DNA from: an uncultured Lentisphaeria bacterium
GTDB taxonomy: Bacteria; Verrucomicrobiota; Lentisphaeria; Victivallales; Victivallaceae
NCBI GenBank assembly: GCA_903863035.1
Contig: CAIPAT010000301.1
Span: 1 to 64,000, forward strand
Direction: 5' to 3'
DNA: 64,000 nucleotides
The position numbers and the translations under genes were made by a program. How positions within the stretch are numbered: position 1 is the first letter of the stretch; each line of letters starts with the position of its first letter. The notes under the pieces were generated by a model that was not told the DNA's origin, made no database searches, and worked only from the letters and a program-made list of their open reading frames with translations. Positions 36,079 through 44,312 of this stretch are shown here, piece by piece.

Positions 36079-36272
36079 GTTCCTATGGAACTGTTTTATT
36101 CTTTGATCATTACAACGGGTTGAAACCCGTTGCTACAATATCTGGCGTTCCTTCGGAACTCATTTTTTCACCAGAGCCATCGGCTTGTTTGATTTATTGT
36201 ATTTGTGTCTATTAATATATCACGCCGCTGGCAAATCCTGAAATCCTGGTTATGACGGAGCATAACCCTCCA
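36079..36272. repeat. Cluster of REP-like short hairpins
   Basis: Four perfect small palindromes in series: GTTCC-TAT-GGAAC (36079-36091), CAACGGGTT-GA-AACCCGTTG (36113-36132), GTTCC-TTC-GGAAC (36147-36159), and a 25-base unit with arms GGTTATG/CATAACC (36248-36272). The last unit is repeated exactly, in inverted orientation, at 42156-42180. The rest of the LacI-UroD gap holds no gene. Confidence 0.6.
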
Positions 36273-36350
36273 GAGGGGGTAACCCTTTCATCTTATTCTG
36301 ACTTCCGGCTGTTGCCTCCCTGCGGCTGACTTTCTGATTTATTCTGGCTC

Positions 36351-36399
36351 CTGACTTCTGACTTCTGACTTCTGACTTCTGACTTCTGACTTCTGACTT
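36351..36399. repeat. Seven tandem CTGACTT heptads
   Basis: Seven uninterrupted 7-bp units, preceded by TTTATTCTGGCTC. The same TTTATTCTG-plus-heptad junction occurs, inverted, at 42079-42114. Being a multiple of seven in non-coding DNA, it is a simple-sequence tract that can vary in copy number. Confidence 0.75.
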
Positions 36400-36423
36400 C
36401 CGGCTGTTGACTCTTGTATTTCT

Positions 36424-37506
36424 TCAGTATTTTCCCAGTTTTAAACCTTCGTCAACAAAGAACCTGTATGTTTCATAATTGCAGTTTTCCGGGATTGAAT
36501 GGTCGGAATGGAGGATATATCCGGAACCGGCTTTTACTGTCGGGATTTTTTCTTCCAGTTCAGCTTTAATGGCTTTTAAATCATTGGCCACCAGATTTCT
36601 GGCGTCCATGCCGCCGAACAGCGCAAGTTTATCGCCGTAATTCTTTTTAATGCGGAGCAGATCCATGCCTGCCTTCACTTCAATTACCTGAAGACAGTCA
36701 ACGCCGGATTCAACGATACCCGGCAGCAGCGGTTCGACATAACCGCAGGAGTGCATGATAACCTGCATTCCTCCGGCGTGAGCATAGTCAATGGTTTTCT
36801 TGTGCGCCGGTCCGATCAGTTCACGATACATATCCAGCGAGAAAAACGGGCGGCCTTTGAAGCCCATATCTTCGTAAAACCATATTCCGTCCGGTCGGCC
36901 TTCTTCTGAGAAAAGCATCTCCATCAAATCAATGGTTAACTGCGCGTAAGTATCAGCCATGTCTTTAATCCAGTCCGGGTCCATCGCCATGCCGTACAGC
37001 ATGTGCTCATGACCGCACACCGGATGCATTAATTCAAAAACATTTACACCGGCCCAGTTGAAGTAACGATTTTTTGCTTCGGCATGTTTTTTAGTTTCCC
37101 GGTAAGCTTCAAAATTAATCCGGTCTCTGGTCGGTTTCAGCAGCGGTTTGATTTTTTCTTCCCAGGCGGCTCTTTCCTTGACCATGAAGTCAACATGTTC
37201 CGGAGTCGCGTTGTGCAGTTTATGACGGCGCAGCAGGGCGCCGTTGCCGTCGCGTTCCAGAATAGTTTCATCAGTTTCTTCGATAATCTCATTTTTAAAA
37301 TCAACGATGCCGGCCATTTTGAAAACCCAGGCGTTTTCCATATCAAACCCGAAATGGTCGGCCAGGTTTTCGTCCGGTTTAACATGGCCCTGCTCCTGCC
37401 ACCGCTTCAAGGTGTCACCCCAGAAGTGCTCGTACAGTCCGATACGGTCAACCGGTTTATGTTGGATTATTCGCGTTATGCGCTCTTTGCCAGTCATCTG
37501 ATTCAT
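36424..37506 (-). CDS. Uroporphyrinogen decarboxylase-family protein (methyltransferase-like, not haem pathway)
   Basis: A 360-residue TIM-barrel protein of the UroD/MtaA superfamily. It starts MTGKERITRIIQHKPVDRIGLYEHFW, the usual beginning of the divergent UroD-like proteins rather than of HemE. Near residue 252 it has MHSCGYVEPLLP, the H-x-C motif that binds zinc in MtaA-type corrinoid:thiol methyltransferases, and DLLRIKKNYGDKLALFGGMD later. Lentisphaerota and other gut anaerobes hold many such paralogues, often near sugar regulators; functions are mostly unproven. A role in methyl-group or aromatic-ether metabolism is a guess. The nearby LacI gene is on the same strand but downstream of it. 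Confidence 0.8.
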   Translation of the reverse strand: MNQMTGKERITRIIQHKPVDRIGLYEHFWGDTLKRWQEQGHVKPDENLADHFGFDMENAWVFKMAGIVDFKNEIIEETDETILERDGNGALLRRHKLHNATPEHVDFMVKERAAWEEKIKPLLKPTRDRINFEAYRETKKHAEAKNRYFNWAGVNVFELMHPVCGHEHMLYGMAMDPDWIKDMADTYAQLTIDLMEMLFSEEGRPDGIWFYEDMGFKGRPFFSLDMYRELIGPAHKKTIDYAHAGGMQVIMHSCGYVEPLLPGIVESGVDCLQVIEVKAGMDLLRIKKNYGDKLALFGGMDARNLVANDLKAIKAELEEKIPTVKAGSGYILHSDHSIPENCNYETYRFFVDEGLKLGKY

Positions 37507-37586
37507 TATAATAAATCTCCGTAGTTAATTATTTACTAAATATTTTAGTTGCTGTTTCGAGTTTTGTCAACAGCGGAAAGCATTTT

Positions 37587-37862
37587 TATACTCTATTAGT
37601 TTGAAAATTTAAAATAGATTGCGAAGATTTTGAGAATTGGTTCGCATTCTGAGAGGCTGCCGATACCGGGGTATCGAAGGCCTCGAATAGCGCGAATTAA
37701 GACTCAAAAGATCGCAATCCCGCAATTGCGGGATGAATGTCTTGCGACCGTATTTTTCCGTTCCTTCTTCCGGCGATATTTATATCGCCTGTCAGTCGGA
37801 TCGAAAAAATCCAATCCACAATCCTGCTCATCTATGTTAAATTTTCAACCTAATAGAGTATA
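37587..37862. repeat. MITE-like repeat family B, copy 1
   Basis: A 276-bp element ending in terminal inverted repeats that match at 31 of 33 positions, outermost TATACTCTATTAG. The inside holds further palindromes: GATACCGGGGTATC, CCCGCAATTGCGGG and GGCGATATTTATATCGCC. The copy at 63311-63587 aligns along its whole length in the opposite orientation. The ends are TA, so a TA target duplication of the Tc1/mariner-IS630 type is possible. No transposase is inside. Confidence 0.8.
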
Positions 37863-37880
37863 TTTTAAAATTGTGGCATA

Positions 37881-37912
37881 ATAAAAAGCTCCGGGTTTTA
37901 AGGCCCGGAGCT
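37881..37912 (-). terminator. Rho-independent terminator of nifJ
   Basis: On the minus strand a perfect 9-bp stem (AGCTCCGGG with CCCGGAGCT, 8-base loop) is followed by a run of T. It lies about 175 bases after the nifJ stop, with repeat A copy 2 in between, so that repeat is transcribed as part of the nifJ 3' untranslated region. Confidence 0.85.
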
Positions 37913-37927
37913 GTAATGATCATCAAC

Positions 37928-38077
37928 TATGGAGCTGTTCAAAAATAACCTTTACATCTTTGCGATTCTACCGGATGCCTTCTGGATTGCCGTTACTCAA
38001 AGTACTCTTTAGCAGCCCCGAAATCAACTCGTGATATTTCGCGAAACCAGTTAAGTTTATTTCTTAACAACTCCTAT
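37928..38077. repeat. MITE-like repeat family A, copy 2
   Basis: About 150 bp with imperfect inverted ends (left GGAGCTGTTCAAAAATAA; right end reads GGAGTTGTTAAGAAATAA on the other strand). It shares AACCTTTACATCTT near the left and GATATTTCGCG near the right with copy 1 at 16753-16914. It sits eight bases after the nifJ stop codon and 65 bases from repeat B copy 1. Confidence 0.65.
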
Positions 38078-38085
38078 GGGAAATC

Positions 38086-41000
38086 TTACATGATTTCGCC
38101 CATCTGCTGATAGAATTTCATGCGGCGTTTCGCATCTTCTTCAGCACGCGCGAAGATAGCTTCCGCTTCATTCGGAGCAGTCTTGAGCAAGGTGGTGTAC
38201 CTGCGTTCGCTGCGAATGAAATCCTGATAGCTGCCGGTGGGTTCTTTGGTTTCCCATTTGAACGGTTTCGCATCCATCGGATTGTAACGGAAGAGCGGCC
38301 AGTAACCGGCTTCAACCGCGCGTTTCTGTTCGAGCTGGCTCTTCATCATGTCAATGCCGTGAGCAATACATGGGGAATAGGCCATAATGATGGACGGGCC
38401 GTTATAGGCTTCCGCTTCCTGGAATGCCTGGAGCAGCTGATTACGGTTGGCGCCCATGGCGACAGACGCGACATAGACATTGCCGTAGCTCATGCACATG
38501 AAACCAAGGTTCTTTTTGGTCAGACGCATGCCGGAGTTGGCGAACTGTGCTACAGCACCGATCGGAGTGGACTTGGATGCCTGACCGCCGGTGTTGGAAT
38601 ATACTTCGGTATCCAGCACCAGGATATTGACATTGCGGTTCTGCGCCACGACATGGTCGAGTCCGCCGAAGCCGATGTCATACGCCCAGCCGTCGCCGCC
38701 GATAATCCAGACGCTTTTGTCAACGAAGTAGTCTTTGAGCTCTTCGATCTTGGACAGGATTTCTTTGGCTTCGCCGGAAGCAGCTTTAACTGCCTCGGGC
38801 AGGAGAGCCGCGACTGCCTTCTGGTCGGCAATGGATTCCGCGTCTTTCTTATCCCACAGTTCCAGTGATTTGCCGAGGGCATTCTTCAGGCTGTCGGCAG
38901 TCCCCAGTTCCAGGATGCGCTGAACATTGGCTTTCAACTGTCCGCGATTCTGATCAACAGCCAGTCTCATGCCGTAACCGTATTCGGCGTTGTCTTCAAA
39001 GAGGGAGTTAGCCCAGGCAGGACCGCGGCCCTCTTTATTTTTGGTGTACGGAATGGTCGGGAACGAACCGCCGTAGATTGAGGAGCAGCCGGTGGCGTTG
39101 GCGATGATCATGCGGTCACCGAACAACTGCGAGACCAGTTTCACATACGGGGTTTCGCCGCAGCCGGCGCAAGCTCCGCTGAATTCAAACAGCGGCTTCA
39201 GGAATTGTGAACCCTTGACCGTGGAGGGAGCGGCGCCGTCAATAACATTATCCGGCAGCGCTTCGAAGAACTCGGCGTTCTTGCGTTCGCCTTTATCGCG
39301 TTCCTTCTGGATGTGGGAGAACTCGAGAGCCTTGGTCTTGGCCGGACAGGTTTCGATACAGACGCCGCAGCCGGTGCAGTCTTCGATGTAAACCTGGAGG
39401 CGGTAATCCAGATCGCGGTCATTTTTGGTCTTGGACTTGACCGTGATGAATGATTCCGGCTTGTTGACCAGGTCTTTCGGATCAATCTGCTTGGCGCGGA
39501 TTACTGCGTGCGGGCAGGACATTACGCACTGGTTGCACTGAATGCAGTTTTCATTGATCCATTTCGGCACTTGCGGCGCGATTCCACGCTTTTCAAGACA
39601 GGTGGTGCCGGTCGGCATTGAACCGTCATAAGACATCGTGGAGACGCTGATGTTGTCGCCGTCCTGATGCATGATCGGCTTGATGATATTGCGGGCAAAC
39701 GCGGAGGCGTCGTCAGCAATGAGTTTGGGCGGCACATAGGAAACCGTAATTGTCTCCGGAACCTGAACCTTCTGAAGCGCGGCAATGGTATTGTCCACGC
39801 AAGTCATATTCATTTTGACGATATCATCGCCTTTTTTCTTGAAACTCTTTTCGATGGTTTTCTTGATGTAGCCGATCGATTCGTCAACCGGAATGATGTT
39901 GGCGAGGTTGAAGAACGCCACCTGCATTACCGTGTTGATACGGGCGCCGAGGCCGGCGTCTTCGGAAATCTTAAGCGCATTGATATTGTAGAAATTGATC
40001 TTCTTGCTGATGATCGTTTCCTGCATATCTTTGGTCAGGTGGTTGAACACTTCCTTTGAATCAAATTCAGAGTTCAGCAGGAAAGTGCCGCCTTCGCGGA
40101 TGCCGGCCAGCATATCGTAGCGTCCGATATAAGCGGGGTTGTGACAGGCCACGAAGTTCGGGGAAGTTACCAGATATTCAGACTTGATCGGAGTGTTGCC
40201 GAAGCGGAGGTGGGAAATGGTAATCCCGCCCGACTTCTTGGAGTCGTATACGAAATAAGCCTGAACATATTTATTGGTATTGTCGCCGATAATCTTGATG
40301 GAATTCTTGTTCGCGCCAACCGTGCCGTCCGCGCCAAGGCCCCAGAACATGCAGCTGACCACGTCGGCAGGTTCGGTATGGATATTTTCCACAACCTTGA
40401 GTGACAGATTGCTGACGTCATCGTCGATGCCGACGGTGAAACCGGTGGTGCATGCGCCGTCGAGATGCTTGTAAATCGCATTGACCATCGACGGAGAGAA
40501 TTCTTTACTGGACAGACCGTAACGGCCGCCGATAACGTTGATGCCGGTGTTGGCCAGGCAGGCTTTGACATCCAGATAGAGCGGTTCGCCGAGTGATCCG
40601 GGCTCTTTAGTTCTGTCGAGTACTGCAATCTTTTTGACTGTCTTCGGCAGTGCGCCGATAAACGCTTCAGCAGAGAACGGACGGTATAATCTGACTTTCA
40701 ATGCACCGACCTTCTGGCCTTTGCTGTTCAGATAATTTACCGTTTCTTCAATGGTTTCGCAGGCGGAACCCATGGCAATGATAACTTTCTCCGCATCCTG
40801 GGCGCCGACATAGTCGAACAGGTGATACTGTCTGCCGGTAACTGCCGCAACCTTGTTCATGAAATCCTGAACCATTGCGGGAAGCGCGGCATACTGATTA
40901 TTGGTGGTTTCGCGACCCTGGAAATAAACATCGGGGTTCTGAGCTCCGACTTTCGCATAGGGTTTTTCCGGACGCAGTGCGCGGTTACGGAATTTTTCGA

Positions 41001-41598
41001 CGTCTTTCACATCGAGCAGATTTTTCATATCGGAATAGTCAAGAGCTTCGATTTTCTGGACTTCATGCGAAGTACGGAAGCCGTCGAAGATGCTGAGGAA
41101 CGGAATTTCGCTCTTAAGTGAGGACAGATGCGAAACAATCGCCATGTCATGCGTTTCCTGGATGGATGCCGCTGACAACATTGCAAAACCGGTATTGCGG
41201 CAGCCCATAACGTCAGAGTGATCGCCGAAGATCGAGAGCGACTGCGCGGCAAGGGCACGGGCGGAAACATGGAAAACCGCAGGCAGCATTTCGCCGGCAA
41301 TCTTGTGCATGTTCGGGATCATCAGCAGCAATCCCTGCGAACAGGTGAAAGTAGTGGTGAGAGCTCCGGCGCTGAGTGAGCCGTGTACTGCACCGGCGGC
41401 ACCGGCTTCAGACTGCATTTCCGCCACTTCAACAACTCTGCCGAACATGTTCTTCATGCCCTGGCTTGCCCAGGTGTCGGCATACTCGCCCATCGTTGAA
41501 GACGGGGTGATGGGATAAATCGCAGCTACTTCGCTGAACGCGTAAGCCACATAGGCTGCTGCGTAATTCCCGTCAATGGTTACCATTTTCTTTGCCAT
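38086..41598 (-). CDS. nifJ: Pyruvate:ferredoxin (flavodoxin) oxidoreductase
   Basis: It decarboxylates pyruvate to acetyl-CoA and CO2 while reducing ferredoxin, the central fermentative step of anaerobes. The homodimeric single-chain form (1170 aa) has all domains in order. The N-terminal alpha-like TPP domain opens AYAFSEVAAIYPITPSSTMGE. The gamma-like domain follows. The two [4Fe-4S] ferredoxin motifs are CIQCNQCVMSCP (about 683) and CTGCGVCIETCP (about 743). The C-terminal TPP domain has GDGWAYDIGFGGLDHV and the YSNTGGQASK metal site (about 966-1003). GGAGG lies 8 bases before the chosen ATG; an ATG five codons earlier overlaps that site. It is monocistronic, with its own terminator at 37881-37912. 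Confidence 0.97.
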   Translation of the reverse strand: MAKKMVTIDGNYAAAYVAYAFSEVAAIYPITPSSTMGEYADTWASQGMKNMFGRVVEVAEMQSEAGAAGAVHGSLSAGALTTTFTCSQGLLLMIPNMHKIAGEMLPAVFHVSARALAAQSLSIFGDHSDVMGCRNTGFAMLSAASIQETHDMAIVSHLSSLKSEIPFLSIFDGFRTSHEVQKIEALDYSDMKNLLDVKDVEKFRNRALRPEKPYAKVGAQNPDVYFQGRETTNNQYAALPAMVQDFMNKVAAVTGRQYHLFDYVGAQDAEKVIIAMGSACETIEETVNYLNSKGQKVGALKVRLYRPFSAEAFIGALPKTVKKIAVLDRTKEPGSLGEPLYLDVKACLANTGINVIGGRYGLSSKEFSPSMVNAIYKHLDGACTTGFTVGIDDDVSNLSLKVVENIHTEPADVVSCMFWGLGADGTVGANKNSIKIIGDNTNKYVQAYFVYDSKKSGGITISHLRFGNTPIKSEYLVTSPNFVACHNPAYIGRYDMLAGIREGGTFLLNSEFDSKEVFNHLTKDMQETIISKKINFYNINALKISEDAGLGARINTVMQVAFFNLANIIPVDESIGYIKKTIEKSFKKKGDDIVKMNMTCVDNTIAALQKVQVPETITVSYVPPKLIADDASAFARNIIKPIMHQDGDNISVSTMSYDGSMPTGTTCLEKRGIAPQVPKWINENCIQCNQCVMSCPHAVIRAKQIDPKDLVNKPESFITVKSKTKNDRDLDYRLQVYIEDCTGCGVCIETCPAKTKALEFSHIQKERDKGERKNAEFFEALPDNVIDGAAPSTVKGSQFLKPLFEFSGACAGCGETPYVKLVSQLFGDRMIIANATGCSSIYGGSFPTIPYTKNKEGRGPAWANSLFEDNAEYGYGMRLAVDQNRGQLKANVQRILELGTADSLKNALGKSLELWDKKDAESIADQKAVAALLPEAVKAASGEAKEILSKIEELKDYFVDKSVWIIGGDGWAYDIGFGGLDHVVAQNRNVNILVLDTEVYSNTGGQASKSTPIGAVAQFANSGMRLTKKNLGFMCMSYGNVYVASVAMGANRNQLLQAFQEAEAYNGPSIIMAYSPCIAHGIDMMKSQLEQKRAVEAGYWPLFRYNPMDAKPFKWETKEPTGSYQDFIRSERRYTTLLKTAPNEAEAIFARAEEDAKRRMKFYQQMGEIM

Positions 41599-41854
41599 TT
41601 CTAAATCCTCCATATATATAAATTGATGGCTTGAACTAAAAACTCACAATTGACTTCCGGCCTGTGAGTACGGCAGACAAACACCTGTCGTAACTATAAG
41701 ACAAAAAGCCGAAATGAACATACACCGCAAAAAGAAATTTTCAAAGCGGAAGATAACGGAATTTTCGCTAAATCAATATTTTTATATTAATTTAATAATA
41801 AAATCATGTTATACTTGTATGATGTATTTATTCTGTTTTCACTATTCCCGCTGC

Positions 41855-41903
41855 GACCGGGGAACCCACCGGCAGTTCTGTGGTGAGAGTGGTTCCCGAG
41901 GTC
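41855..41903 (+). other. Nested three-tier hairpin, possible structured RNA
   Basis: Three stacked stems form one bulged hairpin: GACC (41855-41858) with GGTC (41900-41903), GGGAACC (41860-41866) with GGTTCCC (41891-41897), and CACC (41867-41870) with GGTG (41882-41885). It stands alone between nifJ and the topoisomerase operon, with TATACT-like AT-rich DNA upstream on the plus strand. It matches no RNA family that I recognise. Confidence 0.4.
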
Positions 41904-42076
41904 CGGAGATTATCAGTTAAAGAAAATCTTAACAAGCTGGTTGAAAAAGGGGGAAAAACTCTTGCTTTTTGGATGGAATGCGCTATTGTTGAAAGTTGGA
42001 ATCAGTGAGTGCAAGGAACAGGCTTTGGCCTGAAATAGTTTGCCTGGATACAGGAGATGGAGCATGACCCCGCCTG

Positions 42077-42453
<377 letters not shown>

Positions 42454-42490
42454 CCGAATTTATATATAACAAAATGAAGAATCATATATT

Positions 42491-44299
42491 ATGAGCGCCG
42501 AAAATACAGTTCAGTACGATGAGGACAAGATCAAGACGCTGAGTTCGCTGGAGCATATCCGGCTGCGTCCGGGTATGTATATCGGGCGGCTTGGCGACGG
42601 TTCTCATCCCGACGACGGGATTTATATCCTGATCAAGGAAGTCATTGACAACAGCATTGACGAATACATCATGGGTGCCGGCAAACGCATCGACGTCAAA
42701 ATCGACGGTCCCCGCATCAGCGTCCGCGATTACGGTCGCGGCATCCCGCTGGGCAAGCTGGTGGAATGCGTTTCCGTAATGAACACCGGCGGCAAGTACA
42801 ACGACGATGTCTTCCAGTTCTCGGTCGGTCTTAACGGGGTAGGCACTAAAGCGGTAAATGCGCTGTCCAGCGAGTTCACCGTCCGGTCGGTGCGCGAGGG
42901 TAAATTCCACGAAGCCACGTTTAATTCCGGAGTGCTGGCCGGTGACAGAAAAGGTCATTCGGATGAAAAGAACGGCACTATGGTCAGCTTTATTCCGGAC
43001 CCGGCGCTGTTTTCCAATTACACCTTCCAGATGGAGTATATTGAAAAGCGGCTGTGGATGTATGCATATTTGAACAGCGGTCTTTCGCTTTACCTTAATG
43101 ACAAGCGCTATTATTCCCAGAACGGCCTGAAGGACTTGATTGAGGCGGAGATCGGGGAAGACAAGATATACGACATTATCGCGCTGAAGGGGAAGATGCT
43201 GGAATTCGCGTTCTGCCATACTTCCAGCTACGGAGAAAATTATTTTTCGTTTGTGAACGGCCAGTACACCAACGACGGGGGTACCCATCTTTCGGCGTTT
43301 CGCGAAGGCGTCTTGAAGGCAGTTAATGAATTTTCCGGGAAAGGTTATCAGCCATCGGATGTGCGGGACGGCATTGTCGGCTCCATCGCGATTAAACTTA
43401 AAGATCCTATTTTCGAGTCCCAGACCAAAAACAAGCTGGGCAATACCGATATTCGCGGCTGGATTGTCAATGCGGTTCGTGACGCCGTGGTTGACTATCT
43501 GCACCGTCATCTGAGCGAAGCGGAAATTCTGCTGGAAAAAATTGCTAACAACGAGCAGGTGCGGCGCCAGATTCAGGCAGTTAAAAAGCAGTCCAAAGAA
43601 AAATCGAAGAAAATGAGCCTGAAGATACCTAAGCTTAAAGACTGCAAGCATCACCTGGGCGATTCTTCCGGCAAAGGCGACCAGACGATGATCTTCATCA
43701 CCGAAGGTCAGTCCGCCGCCGGTTCCATGATCAGCAGCCGCGATGTTTACACTCAGGCTATCTTCTCGCTGAAGGGCAAGCCGCTGAACTGCCATAAACA
43801 GAAAATTGACAAAGTTTACGACAATGAAGAACTTTTTTATATCATGCAGGCGTTGAATATTGAGGAAGATGTGGAGGAGCTGCGCTACAATAAGGTCGTC
43901 ATCGCCACCGACTCCGATGTGGACGGGCTGCACATCCGCAACCTGCTGATAACCTTCTTCCTGACCTACTTCGAGCAACTGGTGCTGTCCGGGCATCTGT
44001 ATATTCTGGAAACCCCGCTGTTCCGGGTGCGGAACAAGACCAGGACGATATATTGTTACAGCGAACAGGAGCGTGACCAGGCGGTGCTGGAGTTAAGCCG
44101 CGGCGTGGAAATCACCAGATTCAAAGGGCTGGGAGAAATTTCGCCGGACGAATTCGGCGCTTTCATCGGCAATGAGATCCGGCTGCTGAGCGTAACGATT
44201 GACCATATGCGCAATATTCAGGAGATGCTGGAATTCTTCATGGGGGACAACCAGAAGACCCCGGAACGCCGCGAATTAATCATGAATAAACTCGTTTAA
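42491..44299 (+). CDS. parE: Type IIA DNA topoisomerase subunit B (ParE-like, Bacteroidetes-type)
   Basis: The ATPase/TOPRIM subunit of a topoisomerase IV-like enzyme. The GHKL ATPase begins LEHIRLRPGMYIG and has EVIDNSIDEY (general-base Glu and Asn), DYGRGIPLG and GLNGVGTKAVNALS. The TOPRIM domain has ITEGQSAAGS (about 403), where most GyrB/ParE read EGDSA, and TDSDVDGLHIRNLL (about 474). FSLKGKPLNC and the ending TRFKGLGEISPDEF resemble the ParE recalled from Bacteroidetes. 602 aa is short compared with GyrB (about 640 aa or more), fitting ParE. subunit A starts 13 bases downstream. Confidence 0.9.
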   Translation: MSAENTVQYDEDKIKTLSSLEHIRLRPGMYIGRLGDGSHPDDGIYILIKEVIDNSIDEYIMGAGKRIDVKIDGPRISVRDYGRGIPLGKLVECVSVMNTGGKYNDDVFQFSVGLNGVGTKAVNALSSEFTVRSVREGKFHEATFNSGVLAGDRKGHSDEKNGTMVSFIPDPALFSNYTFQMEYIEKRLWMYAYLNSGLSLYLNDKRYYSQNGLKDLIEAEIGEDKIYDIIALKGKMLEFAFCHTSSYGENYFSFVNGQYTNDGGTHLSAFREGVLKAVNEFSGKGYQPSDVRDGIVGSIAIKLKDPIFESQTKNKLGNTDIRGWIVNAVRDAVVDYLHRHLSEAEILLEKIANNEQVRRQIQAVKKQSKEKSKKMSLKIPKLKDCKHHLGDSSGKGDQTMIFITEGQSAAGSMISSRDVYTQAIFSLKGKPLNCHKQKIDKVYDNEELFYIMQALNIEEDVEELRYNKVVIATDSDVDGLHIRNLLITFFLTYFEQLVLSGHLYILETPLFRVRNKTRTIYCYSEQERDQAVLELSRGVEITRFKGLGEISPDEFGAFIGNEIRLLSVTIDHMRNIQEMLEFFMGDNQKTPERRELIMNKLV

Positions 44300-44312
44300 C
44301 GGATTATATAAA

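Noticed and set aside
36351-36399. Regular repeats that could suggest a CRISPR array
   Set aside because: The 7-bp units are directly adjacent without unique spacers, and no cas genes are present; a simple tandem tract.
41855-41903. A known riboswitch or SRP RNA at the nested hairpin
   Set aside because: No conserved core of any riboswitch, SRP or 6S RNA that I know is present; left as an unassigned structure.
42482-43996. A 504-codon open frame on the minus strand opposite parE
   Set aside because: Antisense shadow of parE; no ribosome-binding site and no recognisable domain.
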